Assembly (NCBI GenBank): GCA_018830865.1
Contig: JAHJRN010000028.1
Span: 1-54,819 of the forward strand
Origin: Patescibacteria group bacterium
GTDB taxonomy: Bacteria; Patescibacteriota; Patescibacteriia; 2-12-FULL-60-25
Reading direction: 5' to 3'
DNA length: 54,819 bases
Part shown: in pieces, positions 7,438 to 16,786 of the stretch
Layout of the letters: each line of letters begins with the position of its first letter
How positions within the stretch are numbered: position 1 is the stretch's first letter
The notes under the pieces: model-generated
The model's input: the letters and a program-made list of their open reading frames with translations, nothing else
Database searches by the model: none
Told to the model about the DNA's origin: nothing
Position numbers and translations under genes: made by a program

Positions 7438-10323
7438 CTAGAGAATCTCCTTCAGATACGGCGCCGTCAGGCTCTTCTTCGCCTTCGCGACCTCCTCGGG
7501 CGTGCCTTCGGCCATGAGTTCTCCGCCCTTCAACCCGCCCTCAGGGCCCATATCGATGACCCAGTCCGCGCTCTTCACGATATCGAGGTTGTGCTCGATG
7601 ACGAGGATGGTATTCCCCTTGTCCACGAGCGCCTGCAGGACGATGAGCAGCCGTTTGATGTCGTCGAAGTGCAGGCCAGTCGTCGGTTCGTCCAGGATGT
7701 ACAACGTCTTGCCGGTCGCTCGGCGCGAGAGCTCGGTCGCGAGCTTCACGCGCTGGGCCTCGCCGCCCGAGAGTGTCGTGGCGGGCTGGCCGAGACGCAC
7801 ATAACCGAGGCCGACCTCATGCAGGACCGAAAGCTTGTCGTAGATGAGGGGCTGATCCACGAAGAACCGACGCGCTTCCTCCACGGTCATGTCGAGCACG
7901 TCCGCGATAGTCTTGCCGCGCCAGTGGATCTCGAGCGCTTCCTTGTTGTACCGCTTGCCGTGGCACTCCGAGCACTCCACGTACACGTCCGGCAGGAACT
8001 GCATCTCGATCTTCACGTATCCTTCTCCGCCGCACGGCTCGCATCGGCCTCCACCCTTCACGTTGAACGAGAACTTGCCCGCGTCGTACCCGCGCATCTT
8101 GGCCTCCGGGATCTCGGTGAACAGGTCGCGGATGACCGTAAACACGCCCGTGTAGGTCGCGGGGTTGGAGCGTGGCGTGCGTCCGATGGGCGACTGGTCC
8201 ACGGACACGACCTTGTCGAGATTGTCGATGCCGTCGATCTTCTTATGCGGCCCGGGCAGGTCCTTCGCGCCGTAAAAATGGGCGGAGAGGGCGCGCGCGA
8301 GGATATCGAGCACGAGCGTGGACTTGCCCGAGCCGGAAACGCCCGTCACGCAGGTGAAGGTCCCGAGCGGCACGCGGAAGTCCACGTCCTTCAGGTTGTA
8401 TCCGCGCGCGCCCCGGACCGTCACGGCCTTGCCGTTCCCCTTGCGGCGCTTCTTCGGCGTCTCGATCTCCTTCTTGCCGAGGAGGTACGCGCCCGTGAGC
8501 GATTCCTTGTTGCGCTTGATCTCGGCGAGGGTGCCTGCCGCGACGATCTCTCCGCCGTATTCGCCGGCGCCGGGCCCGACGTCCACCACATAGTCCGCGG
8601 CGTCCATCACGGCACGGTCGTGTTCGACCACGATGACGGAATTCCCGATGTCGCGGAGCTGCTTCATCGTGCCGATAAGCTTGTCGTTGTCGCGCTGATG
8701 CAGGCCGATGGAAGGCTCATCGAGGATGTAGATGACGCCGGAGAGCTCGGAGCCGAGCTGCGCCGCGAGGCGGACGCGCTGAGCCTCGCCGCCGGAGAGT
8801 GACATCGCACTCCGATCCAACGTGAGGTACCCGAGCCCGACGTCGAGCAGGTTCTTGAGCCGCCGCACGATCTCGTGGGACGTCTGGTCCACCACGATGC
8901 GCTCGCGTTCCGTGAATCCATGCGTGTCCGGCTTGACCTCTACCTTGGCGCGCGAGATCTTGGACGGTTTCGCCTTGGTCGGCGCCTTGCCGAGCGACAC
9001 GAAGAACGTTGCGGCCTCGTCGAGCGACAGGCCGACCACGTCCGCGATGCCCTTGCCCGCGACCGTGACGAGCAACGCCTCCTGCCGCAACCGCTTGCCG
9101 TCACACACGGGGCACGTCAACACGCGCATGTATCCCTCGATCTCCTTCTGCACGTATTCGGAATCGGTCTGGCGGTATTTCTCCTCCAGCATCGCGAGGA
9201 TGCCGTCGAACGCGAGCGTCTTACCGTCCACGTCGTACGTCTCGTCGCCCGTCCCTTCCATGATGAGCTTCAGGGCCTTCGCTGGGATGGCGCCGACCAC
9301 GTCATTGACGGAAAACCCATGGCGGTTGCCGACGACCTCGAGCAGTTTCAGGTGCGACGTCTGGTTGCCGGCGATACGCGTCCACGGCTTGATGGCGCCC
9401 TGCGCGATGGTGAGGCGCTTGTTCGGGATGACGAGCTCGGGCTCGAGCACGAGCTTGGTGCCAAGGCCGGTGCAGGCCGGGCAGGCACCGTGCGGGGAAT
9501 TGAAGGAAAAGAGGCGCGGTTCGAGCGGCGGGAGCGACCGGTCGCACGACGCGCAGAAGAGCGACTGCGAGAACATCGTCTCGTCGCCCGCCTCCTCGTC
9601 GAGCGCGACCACGAGCCCGTTGCCGAGCTCCAGCGCCTGCTTCAGCGGCTCCATCAGCCCCTCGAGCGTCAGACTCGTCTTCGCCTCGATGCGGCGCACG
9701 ACGACCTCGACGGTATGGGGCTTGGTCTTGTCCGGCTTCACGCGGAGCATCTCGTCGATGTCCACGAGCGTCCCGTCGAACCGGACCTCCTTGAATCCCG
9801 CGTTGTCCGCCGCCTGCAGTACGACCCTATGCTCCCCCTTCTGCTCGCGGACCATGGGCGCGAGGAGCGTGACCGCATGCTTCGACGCGAGCGCGAGGAT
9901 GCGTTCGCCGATCTCACGCGATGACTGCTCCATCACTGGCGCGCCGCATGTCGGGCAATGTGCCCGGCCCGCGCGCGAGAAGAGGAGACGAAGGAAGTCG
10001 TACACCTCGGTTACGGTGCCGACGGTCGAGCGCGGGTTGTGCGACGAGGACTTCTGGTCGATAGCCACGGTCGGCGACAGGCCGACGATCTCGTCCACGT
10101 CCGGCTTGTCTTGGAGCTCGAGGAACTGCCGTGCATACGACGAAAGGCTCTCCATGTACCGGCGCTGCCCTTCCGCGTGGATCGTATCGAACGCGAGGGA
10201 AGATTTGCCGGAGCCGGAGAGCCCCGTGATCACGACCAGCTTGTTCTTGGGCAGGTCGATGGAGACGTTTTTGAGATTATGGACCCGCGCGCCGCGGATG
10301 GAGATGTGGTTCGAGGCAGACAT
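7438..10323 (-). CDS. uvrA: Excinuclease ABC subunit A
   Basis: UvrA recognises DNA lesions in nucleotide excision repair and loads UvrB. The 961-residue length is typical. Two ABC ATPase modules are visible: Walker [16 protein letters not shown] near the N-terminus and [15 protein letters not shown] in the second half, with signature [12 protein letters not shown] twice and Walker [12 protein letters not shown] and [11 protein letters not shown]. Zinc fingers are present as [16 protein letters not shown] with paired CxxC, and the C-terminal module [14 protein letters not shown] with [10 protein letters not shown]. The start at 10323 is supported by a promoter 12 nt upstream. No uvrB or uvrC is in the window. 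Confidence 0.97.
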   Translation of the reverse strand: MSASNHISIRGARVHNLKNVSIDLPKNKLVVITGLSGSGKSSLAFDTIHAEGQRRYMESLSSYARQFLELQDKPDVDEIVGLSPTVAIDQKSSSHNPRSTVGTVTEVYDFLRLLFSRAGRAHCPTCGAPVMEQSSREIGERILALASKHAVTLLAPMVREQKGEHRVVLQAADNAGFKEVRFDGTLVDIDEMLRVKPDKTKPHTVEVVVRRIEAKTSLTLEGLMEPLKQALELGNGLVVALDEEAGDETMFSQSLFCASCDRSLPPLEPRLFSFNSPHGACPACTGLGTKLVLEPELVIPNKRLTIAQGAIKPWTRIAGNQTSHLKLLEVVGNRHGFSVNDVVGAIPAKALKLIMEGTGDETYDVDGKTLAFDGILAMLEEKYRQTDSEYVQKEIEGYMRVLTCPVCDGKRLRQEALLVTVAGKGIADVVGLSLDEAATFFVSLGKAPTKAKPSKISRAKVEVKPDTHGFTERERIVVDQTSHEIVRRLKNLLDVGLGYLTLDRSAMSLSGGEAQRVRLAAQLGSELSGVIYILDEPSIGLHQRDNDKLIGTMKQLRDIGNSVIVVEHDRAVMDAADYVVDVGPGAGEYGGEIVAAGTLAEIKRNKESLTGAYLLGKKEIETPKKRRKGNGKAVTVRGARGYNLKDVDFRVPLGTFTCVTGVSGSGKSTLVLDILARALSAHFYGAKDLPGPHKKIDGIDNLDKVVSVDQSPIGRTPRSNPATYTGVFTVIRDLFTEIPEAKMRGYDAGKFSFNVKGGGRCEPCGGEGYVKIEMQFLPDVYVECSECHGKRYNKEALEIHWRGKTIADVLDMTVEEARRFFVDQPLIYDKLSVLHEVGLGYVRLGQPATTLSGGEAQRVKLATELSRRATGKTLYILDEPTTGLHFDDIKRLLIVLQALVDKGNTILVIEHNLDIVKSADWVIDMGPEGGLKGGELMAEGTPEEVAKAKKSLTAPYLKEIL

Positions 10324-10335
10324 AGACTGCCGCCG

Positions 10336-10364
10336 AGACTACCACAAGTCTTGCGATGGGGCAA
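10336..10364 (-). promoter_or_regulatory. Promoter of uvrA
   Basis: On the minus strand TTGCCC (10364-10359), 17-bp spacer, TAGTCT (10341-10336), 12 nt before the ATG. No SOS-type operator was recognised around it. Confidence 0.6.
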
Positions 10365-10403
10365 GAGGCGAGGTTCCACCCGGACATATCGACTGGCCTG
10401 TTC

Positions 10404-12434
10404 CTATTTTCCGCATGTGAACCTCAGAGGGTCACCGATTTTGATGTAGGAGCTCCCGGACGTGACGTCGACCGGCGCGTTCCCGGATTCCAAATGAAGG
10501 TCACAAAACAGGAGCTCCGGATTCGACCCGACTCCCGCCGCCGACCGAAGGTCATCGAGCGTCCAGAATGCCTTCCGGTTGGATGAGATGCCGCACATGA
10601 TCGCGACTTCCATGTCGGCCGAGTTCTCGTCGCCGTCTCCGTCCGTCTCGCCCCTCGACGCGCCCTTCTCCACATACCCAGAGAATCTCGTGGATGCCCC
10701 ACCACAACTATCCTTTCCAACCGCAGCGAACTCATCGAAAGCGCCCCCTTCCCCAGCCGTCTCCGACACGAACGAGACGAAGCCAATTCCCGGATCGTTG
10801 TATTGGATGCCGAGGGCGAACCCGAAGACGCCGCCTTCGTCCTTGCATTCGCTCTCCTCATCCGCGATGTCCTCCGGCGTCAGGCTAAACGAGAACGACT
10901 GCTTCCCCTGCTTCCTCGAATCGCCCTCGTCGCCCTGAAGCGTCGCGTCCTTGAATTTGTGGATGTTGTTCACCATCAGGAAGGAATCGATATTCTCCAA
11001 CTCTTTGTCTACGGCGTCGTTGCAGACGGTGAACATCACTATCTCCTCGACGTACCGCCCATCCGTGTACGTCACCATCCCAGAGAAATTCGCTTTCGCG
11101 CACGCATATCCCTTTTTCCCCGCGCATTCGGCCATCTTGCTCTCCTCCCCGACGCAGTAGACGCAGGCGAACCCTTTGAGTGGCTCGCACGACCGGCCGA
11201 AGCATCGGTTGGTGCCGAGCCCTTTGGCGTAGTATTCCACGTTGCACCGCGTGTCGTCTGCCAAGGTGACATACGGAGTACCCTCCGGAGAAACGTAGTT
11301 CGGCGATTCGCCGGCATCCGCGAACATGAGACTTTCGTTCCCCATGATGGCCTTGAGATTCGAACACCATTTCGAGTTGATATCGAGCTGCTTGTTGATC
11401 ATGAAGACCTCGAGCCGCTTCAGCTCCAGCGTCGCGGGGTTCACGGTCCAGAGGATGGTATAGGAACCGAGGACCAGCAGGAGGCCGACGCCCGCATCGA
11501 TCATGATCTCCTTGCCGCGCTTGATGTCGCCGAACGCGGACCCGAACATGTACCGAAACCCTCCGTACACGAACATCACGGCCGCGAAGATGGCGACGAT
11601 GGAGATGCCATACTGGAAAGCGGCGGCGATGTAGCCACGGAGCCCCTGCACCGTCGCGACGTTGCCGAGCGGGATGGACAGCGGGATCTGCGGCTCCGGC
11701 GCGATGCAACGGCCTTTGTCGGACGGGCATCCGTACCCCTCACGGAAGGCTTTAGGCGACCCGCCATATTCCTTCGTCGCGCACTCGGCCCGCGTGAAGC
11801 AGAGCGCGTTCACGGACGCGAGCGCCGTCGGCGTCGGAGCGTTCGCGCTCGCCGATTTCGGTAGGTTCCCCGCGCCGAAGGACTTATTGATAGTCAACCC
11901 CTTTTCCTTGCACGTCTTTTCGCACGAGTCGAAGGTCTCTCGCTCAGTCGAGACCATGTCGCCGACGTTCGGGTCGGTCCCTGTGCAAAGGCAACATGAA
12001 TAGCGCGCTCCCGGCTCGCCCGCACACGTCTCTTTTTCCTCCTTGCATGGCTTGTCGAACTTCGAGACCTTGTCATTCGAAACCGTCTCGATACAGCATC
12101 CGCCCGGCCCCTTGTCGCACATCGCCTGTTTCATCGCCTCCCCGGCCGCGACCGTGCAGGCGGAACCTGCCATCAATGTGACGAGGGAACCACCGATTGG
12201 GAGAAGCGAGACCTTCGCACACGTGACACAATAGTCAGGATGATCGATAATCTGGTCGCTCTCTGCAAGCAGCTCCGTGCACAGCGCGATACACATCCCT
12301 GGACATTCAAAGAGCATCTCCGCGTTGTCACAATCCGGAATCCCGAAACCATCACATTCGATTGCCTGAGCCGCAGGGATTCTTAGCGACCCGAGAATCA
12401 TCAGTGCAATCGTCACGACGACAATCTTCCTCAT
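10404..12434 (-). CDS. Cys-rich exported protein with VirB2/TrbC-like two-helix core
   Basis: The 676-residue product has a signal peptide ([21 protein letters not shown]), a Cys-rich domain (residues about 27-160, over 15 Cys, pairs such as GGCC and YSCCLC), then a two-helix membrane unit at about 258-320 ([20 protein letters not shown] ... [20 protein letters not shown]) with a short basic loop between the helices. That helical hairpin resembles the VirB2/TrbC pilin family of type IV secretion systems. A second Cys-containing extracellular domain of about 350 residues follows. Its ATG overlaps the stop of the DsbA-like gene, so the oxidoreductase probably helps fold it. The role in a pilus or secretion channel is inference; no VirB4/VirD4 is in the window. 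Confidence 0.7.
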   Translation of the reverse strand: MRKIVVVTIALMILGSLRIPAAQAIECDGFGIPDCDNAEMLFECPGMCIALCTELLAESDQIIDHPDYCVTCAKVSLLPIGGSLVTLMAGSACTVAAGEAMKQAMCDKGPGGCCIETVSNDKVSKFDKPCKEEKETCAGEPGARYSCCLCTGTDPNVGDMVSTERETFDSCEKTCKEKGLTINKSFGAGNLPKSASANAPTPTALASVNALCFTRAECATKEYGGSPKAFREGYGCPSDKGRCIAPEPQIPLSIPLGNVATVQGLRGYIAAAFQYGISIVAIFAAVMFVYGGFRYMFGSAFGDIKRGKEIMIDAGVGLLLVLGSYTILWTVNPATLELKRLEVFMINKQLDINSKWCSNLKAIMGNESLMFADAGESPNYVSPEGTPYVTLADDTRCNVEYYAKGLGTNRCFGRSCEPLKGFACVYCVGEESKMAECAGKKGYACAKANFSGMVTYTDGRYVEEIVMFTVCNDAVDKELENIDSFLMVNNIHKFKDATLQGDEGDSRKQGKQSFSFSLTPEDIADEESECKDEGGVFGFALGIQYNDPGIGFVSFVSETAGEGGAFDEFAAVGKDSCGGASTRFSGYVEKGASRGETDGDGDENSADMEVAIMCGISSNRKAFWTLDDLRSAAGVGSNPELLFCDLHLESGNAPVDVTSGSSYIKIGDPLRFTCGK

Positions 12435-13177
12435 ACCCCTTTCAGTTGACGAATCATCTCCTCAAGTACCTCGAGCGTCGGCGCGCCCGGGAGTCGGACC
12501 GTATTCACGAAGAGCGTCGGCGCCCCGCGTACGCCGGCAGCCAACCCATCCGCCATGGACGTCCGCACCTCCACTTCGGTCACGCGACCGGCCATACATG
12601 CGTCAAAGGCTTCTGTGTCCGCACCGACCGCTTCGGCATAGGTCCGAAGGCTCTCCGCATCCAACGCATCCTGATGCCGGAACAACATGTCGTGATACAT
12701 CCAATACCGATCCGCGTCACCGTACCGAAAGACGCAACGCGCGGCGATAGCCGCCCGGAGTGCGTCCGGATGGAGGGAGTCGAGCGGAAAATCACGTACG
12801 ACGAGCTCGACGTCATCCGGATGCTTCGCCAGGAACGCCCGGACGATCGGTGCCGCCTCGGCGGAATACGGGCATTGAAAATCCAGGAACTCGACGATGC
12901 GAATCTTAGGATTCGGGCTTCCGAGCCTCGGGTCCTTCCCTGTCCCAGCGATACGCCCCAGATCGATGTCGTCGACCGGCATCTGAGCGAGAAGCCTGGT
13001 GACGCTCGCCTTGAACGTGTCCTTAGCGAAGGGGTCCTCCTTACCGGCCTTGATGTCACGCATGAACCCGAGGACCTGCATCGCGAACAACACAAGGCCG
13101 ACGAACAGCAACGCCGTACAGACGAGGCCCGCGATAAGCCATGGATTCTTTTGAAGCCGTCCCCGAACAGTCGCCAT
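12431..13177 (-). CDS. DsbA-like thioredoxin-fold protein, single-Cys active site
   Basis: The 248-residue protein has one N-terminal membrane anchor (residues about 13-36) and an extracytoplasmic thioredoxin/DsbA domain (Thioredoxin_4 type). The active-site loop reads DFQCPYSAE, with Cys102 but Ser105 where the second Cys of CPxC is expected. The cis-Pro loop VRGAPTLFVN is intact. A monothiol site cannot form its own disulfide, so isomerase, reductase-linked or glutathione-like chemistry is more likely than oxidase activity. ATG 13177 is chosen because a TATACT -10 box ends 7 nt upstream, placing earlier codons outside the transcript. Its stop overlaps the start of the Cys-rich membrane protein gene, a probable substrate. 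Confidence 0.82.
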   Translation of the reverse strand: MATVRGRLQKNPWLIAGLVCTALLFVGLVLFAMQVLGFMRDIKAGKEDPFAKDTFKASVTRLLAQMPVDDIDLGRIAGTGKDPRLGSPNPKIRIVEFLDFQCPYSAEAAPIVRAFLAKHPDDVELVVRDFPLDSLHPDALRAAIAARCVFRYGDADRYWMYHDMLFRHQDALDAESLRTYAEAVGADTEAFDACMAGRVTEVEVRTSMADGLAAGVRGAPTLFVNTVRLPGAPTLEVLEEMIRQLKGV

Positions 13178-13184
13178 CACATCG

Positions 13185-13190
13185 AGTATA
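13185..13190 (-). promoter_or_regulatory. -10 box of the DsbA-like gene, leaderless
   Basis: TATACT on the minus strand ends 7 nt before ATG 13177. The -35 region is poor. It lies back to back with the secG promoter. Confidence 0.5.
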
Positions 13191-13199
13191 TCAGATGGA

Positions 13200-13228
13200 T
13201 TGACGCTTTGGCATCGGTCGGGTACCGT
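13200..13228 (+). promoter_or_regulatory. Promoter of secG
   Basis: TTGACG (13200-13205), 17-bp spacer, TACCGT (13223-13228), with about 13 nt of leader before ATG 13248. Confidence 0.55.
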
Positions 13229-13247
13229 TGCCGGACATATCACCTAT

Positions 13248-13469
13248 ATGAGGCAACTCCTGCTGCCCATCATCCAGGTCATCCTCTCCGGCCTGCTCGT
13301 GACCGCCATCCTGCTCCAGCAACGCGGCTCAGGCCTTGGGGCGGCGTTCGGTGGCGAAGGCAACGTCTTCCGCACGAAACGCGGGATTGAAAAGGGCCTG
13401 TTCTACGTCACAATCGGCCTGTCGATCCTCTTCTTCGCGACCGCGATCCTGAACGTCGCGCTCGCCTAG
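13248..13469 (+). CDS. secG: Preprotein translocase subunit SecG
   Basis: The 73-residue protein has the SecG layout: helix 1 (IIQVILSGLLVTAILLQQRG), a cytoplasmic loop with the conserved GSGLGAAFGGEGNVFRTKRG, and helix 2 (LFYVTIGLSILFFATAILNV). It assists SecYEG-dependent export. The frame is open 16 codons upstream, but ATG 13248 gives the normal N-terminus and follows the promoter. The next gene begins 5 nt after its stop, so they form an operon. Confidence 0.92.
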   Translation: MRQLLLPIIQVILSGLLVTAILLQQRGSGLGAAFGGEGNVFRTKRGIEKGLFYVTIGLSILFFATAILNVALA

Positions 13470-13474
13470 GGCCC

Positions 13475-15301
13475 ATGAACGCGCTCATCGTCCGTCTTCG
13501 GGCGCTCGTGAAGCGCGTCTTTTTCTGGTGGCCGTCGGCCGCGGCATCGGAGGAACGCGCGCCGGATGCGACAGCGGATCATGCGATGGTCGTGGCGGTC
13601 ACGTCCCCGCGCAAGATCCCAACGCTCCGTCAACTCCGCTACGCCTCACGCGTCCTGAACCAGACCGAACGCCGTATCGTGTGGCTTTCGGGCATCCTGC
13701 TCCTCGTGAGCCTCGGCCTCGTCGTCGGCGTGACGGCCGAAGAGCGGACCGTCCGCGTCCCCGTCGTCGGCGGGACCGTCAGCGAGGCGCTTATCGGCGA
13801 ACCGAACTCCATCAACCCCATCGATGCGCCGGGCAACGACGTGGACCGCGACATCGCCGCCCTTGTCTTCTCGGGCCTCTTTCGGATGAATGGGATGCAA
13901 CCCGAACCCGATCTCGCGGAACGATACGATTGGTCGGAGGACAGAAAGACCCTCACGGTCACCCTCCGCGAAGACGCGCGGTTCCATACCGACGAACCCG
14001 TCACGGCCGACGACGTCCAGTTCACCATCGAATCCATCCAGAATCCGGCGCGCTCGTCACCGCTCGCCTCCTCCTTCCGCAAGGTGAAGGCTATCGCGAC
14101 GGACGTGAGGACCGTGCAGTTCCAGCTCGAGAGCCCGGACCTCCAGTTCCTCGCTGCTCTCACGGTCGGCATCCTCCCGTCTGGGCTCTGGCAGGACATT
14201 CCGGCGGCGAACGCCCGCCTCGCCGACCTCAACATACGGCCCATCGGGTCGGGTCCGTACCGGTTCAAATCGTTCACCCGCGACGCGAAAGGATTGGTTC
14301 GTTCCTATACCCTCGAACGCTTCGACCGCTGGTACGGGGTGAAGCCATATCTCAAGACAATCGTGTTCCAGTTCTATCCCGACCGCAAGCAGGCGGAAGA
14401 TGCGCTCCGTGCGGACCTGGTGCAGGCGCTCGCGTTCTCCCCGCTGAAGGACGATACGCAGGGCGATTCGGTACGCTGGTACCGCATCCAACTCGAGCTC
14501 CCGCAAGAGACCGTAGCCTTCTTCAACCTGAAACAGAAGCTCCTCGCAGATGAACGCGTCCGCCGAGCGCTCACGGGTGTCGTGGACCGCCAAGAGATTG
14601 TCGAGGCGTGGCGCGGACGCGCCGTCCCGGTCGGAGGTCCGTACCCCTTCGCGACCGCGACCTCCTCGCCCGTCACGCTGGATGAGGCGCGTACACTCCT
14701 CGATGCCGCGGGATGGAAACTCTCGGACTCCGGAGACGTTCGGACGCTCTCGGGAAGCTCCACATCATCGACAAGCGGTGCACCCACGCTCGACCTCACT
14801 ATCCTCGTGCCTAACCAGGTCGAACTCGTCGCCGTCGCGGAGGTCCTCAAGCGTCGCTGGTCGCTCATCGGTGTCAAGGTCACGGTCGTTTCGCTCGAAC
14901 CTGAGACCTTCGTCCATCGAGCGACCATCGAACGCGACGGGCACGTGGTCGTCACCAACGTCCTCCTCGGTCCGGAGCAGGACCTGTTTCCGTTCTGGTG
15001 GAGCAGCCAGGCCTCGAGCCGCGGCCTCAACATCTCCGGACTCGGCGACCGCGACGTGGACATGGCGCTCGAGATGGTCCGCGACGCGACATCCACCGCT
15101 TCGCTACAGGATGCGCGTACCTCCCTCTCGAACACGATCCGTAAGATCTCGCCGGCGATCTTCCTCGTTCGCCCCTCGTCGCCCTACCTCGTCTCGAAAC
15201 AGATCCTCGGCGTCACCGAACAGGTCAGCGTCAGTCGCCCTGCGGACCGCTTCAATGACCTGATGAACTGGTACATGAAGACCGGGTGGCGGTGGAAATG
15301 A
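13475..15301 (+). CDS. Membrane-anchored peptide-binding protein (SBP_bac_5 family)
   Basis: The 608-residue product has a cytoplasmic basic N-terminus of about 65 residues, one membrane helix (IVWLSGILLLVSLGLVVGVT, about 67-87) and a large extracellular solute-binding domain of the DppA/OppA type: GTVSEALIGEPNSINPI, DIAALVFSGLFRMNG, and the family sequence around VTADDVQFTIESIQNP. It should bind peptides or similar ligands at the cell surface. No ABC permease or ATPase genes are adjacent, so it may act with a transporter encoded elsewhere or as a sensor/chaperone. It is co-transcribed with secG. The stop codon lies at the edge of a dispersed repeat that also supplies the stop of the adenylate cyclase gene at 21064. 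Confidence 0.87.
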   Translation: MNALIVRLRALVKRVFFWWPSAAASEERAPDATADHAMVVAVTSPRKIPTLRQLRYASRVLNQTERRIVWLSGILLLVSLGLVVGVTAEERTVRVPVVGGTVSEALIGEPNSINPIDAPGNDVDRDIAALVFSGLFRMNGMQPEPDLAERYDWSEDRKTLTVTLREDARFHTDEPVTADDVQFTIESIQNPARSSPLASSFRKVKAIATDVRTVQFQLESPDLQFLAALTVGILPSGLWQDIPAANARLADLNIRPIGSGPYRFKSFTRDAKGLVRSYTLERFDRWYGVKPYLKTIVFQFYPDRKQAEDALRADLVQALAFSPLKDDTQGDSVRWYRIQLELPQETVAFFNLKQKLLADERVRRALTGVVDRQEIVEAWRGRAVPVGGPYPFATATSSPVTLDEARTLLDAAGWKLSDSGDVRTLSGSSTSSTSGAPTLDLTILVPNQVELVAVAEVLKRRWSLIGVKVTVVSLEPETFVHRATIERDGHVVVTNVLLGPEQDLFPFWWSSQASSRGLNISGLGDRDVDMALEMVRDATSTASLQDARTSLSNTIRKISPAIFLVRPSSPYLVSKQILGVTEQVSVSRPADRFNDLMNWYMKTGWRWK

Positions 15302-15359
15302 TTCCGCGCAGCGAAGGCCATCCTGAGGAACCTGATTGCGACGAAGAATCTAAAGAACC
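15299..15359 (-). repeat. Dispersed 3'-end repeat, copy 1
   Basis: Starting at the TGA of the peptide-binding protein gene, the sequence (AAATGATTC, then CAGCGAA, ATCCTGA, GAACCT, GCGACGAAG-ATCT) can be aligned block by block with 21007-21067. Both copies abut and contribute the stop codon of an unrelated gene. Confidence 0.6.
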
Positions 15360-15369
15360 GTAACGCAAA

Positions 15370-15387
15370 ACCCGCCTGTCGGCGGGT
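15370..15387 (-). terminator. Terminator of tRNA-Leu
   Basis: ACCCGCC/GGCGGGT stem with a 4-nt loop, followed by a T-run on the minus strand, just 3' of tRNA-Leu. Confidence 0.7.
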
Positions 15388-15397
15388 GTTCGCGACA

Positions 15398-15484
<87 letters not shown>

Positions 15485-15528
15485 GCACCTCTTTCGTGCA
15501 GCGATGATGCCCGTGATTCGGTGCCCCG

Positions 15529-16506
15529 TCAAGCCCTGAACGCGAGCGACCCGAGGTAGGCAAGATACAGGCCGACGAACGCGATGCCCTGCCATCGGTC
15601 GATCTGATGCCGCTTGCCGATGAACAGCGTGAGGAACAGGATGACCGACGCGCCGACCGCTATGAGCGCATCGACCCCCGCGGCCGACGAGAACGGAAGG
15701 GACCTCACGGTCGCGCTGATGCCGAGGACCCAGAACACGTTGAAAATATTCGAGCCGACGACGTTCCCGACCGCGATGTCCGCTTCCTTCCGAAGCGCGG
15801 CATAGATGGACGTCACGAGTTCCGGCAACGATGTCCCGATCGCGATGATGGTGAGGCCGATGATGCGCTCCGAAATCCCCGCGAGCGTCGCGAGACGTGT
15901 CGCGCCGTCCACGGTCCAATACCCCCCGAGAGCGAGGCTCGCGATACCTAAAACAATCATCACACTTGCCTTGGACGTATCGAGGGACTTGGCCTCGGCT
16001 ATGACCCGCTCCGTCTGGGCGCGCGGCGTGCCTTGCGCGTTCCGCATCCCGTACGCGTAATACAGGAAGATACCGAACAGCACGAGAAGCGTCATGCCGT
16101 CGGTCCGATCGAGTCCGTCGGACGATGCGCCTGTCAGGAGCCGATCGCTCGCCATCACGAAGACGAGGGCGCTCGCGAGCAGGGCGAACGGTATCTCCTT
16201 CCAGACCGTATTGCGCCTCACGAGCAGCGGCCGAATCATCGCGGCGACGCCGAGGATGAGAAGGATGTTCGCGATGTTCGACCCGATGATGTTCCCGATG
16301 GCGATGTCCGTGGTCCCCCTCCACACAGAAAACGCGTTCACCAAGAACTCGGGAAGCGACGTCCCGAACGCGACGATGGTGAGGCCGATGACGACGGGTG
16401 GGACCTTGAAGCGACGTGCGATCGATACGGCACCCGTGACAAGGCCATCCGCACCCTTGATAAGCAAGAAGATGCCTGCGGCAATCATGAGGACGGCGAG
16501 GAGCAT
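15529..16506 (-). CDS. CaCA-family Na+/Ca2+ exchanger-like membrane protein
   Basis: The 325-residue protein has about ten membrane helices arranged as two inverted halves. Each half carries the alpha-repeat signature: GLTIVAFGTSLPEFLVN with GNIIGSNIANILLILG, and GLTIIAIGTSLPELVTS with GNVVGSNIFNVFWVLG. The acidic residues in GTSLPE are the ion ligands of this family. It probably exchanges calcium or another cation for sodium or protons at the cytoplasmic membrane (YrbG-like). It appears as a single-gene unit; a possible weak promoter lies about 15 nt upstream of the start. Confidence 0.92.
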   Translation of the reverse strand: MLLAVLMIAAGIFLLIKGADGLVTGAVSIARRFKVPPVVIGLTIVAFGTSLPEFLVNAFSVWRGTTDIAIGNIIGSNIANILLILGVAAMIRPLLVRRNTVWKEIPFALLASALVFVMASDRLLTGASSDGLDRTDGMTLLVLFGIFLYYAYGMRNAQGTPRAQTERVIAEAKSLDTSKASVMIVLGIASLALGGYWTVDGATRLATLAGISERIIGLTIIAIGTSLPELVTSIYAALRKEADIAVGNVVGSNIFNVFWVLGISATVRSLPFSSAAGVDALIAVGASVILFLTLFIGKRHQIDRWQGIAFVGLYLAYLGSLAFRA

Positions 16507-16558
16507 AACCCGGCCATGGTAGCATGCCGTACAGGGGCATTGTCACCGAACATGCGGG

Positions 16559-16587
16559 TTGACATTTTCCCCCTTCTCCTGTATCCT
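16559..16587 (+). promoter_or_regulatory. Strong promoter of the RNase J gene
   Basis: Consensus TTGACA (16559-16564), 17-bp spacer, TATCCT (16582-16587). The predicted start near 16594 leaves an unusually long leader of about 190 nt before ATG 16787, in contrast to the leaderless genes around. No known riboswitch was recognised in it. Confidence 0.75.
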
Positions 16588-16786
16588 ATCAGTAATCGTT
16601 CCACTCCCGTCGCAGATTTGCCCATCATTGAGCCAATTCCGACGGTCGTGAAACAACACAAGAACCCCTGTATCACAGTATTTTCGTATTGTTCTGACTC
16701 TCAACCCGTTGCTTTAGACGGGATGTCATCCATGTCATAACCGAATCCGGGACGCGATAACCGAACCGGAAAAACAGACAATCCAT

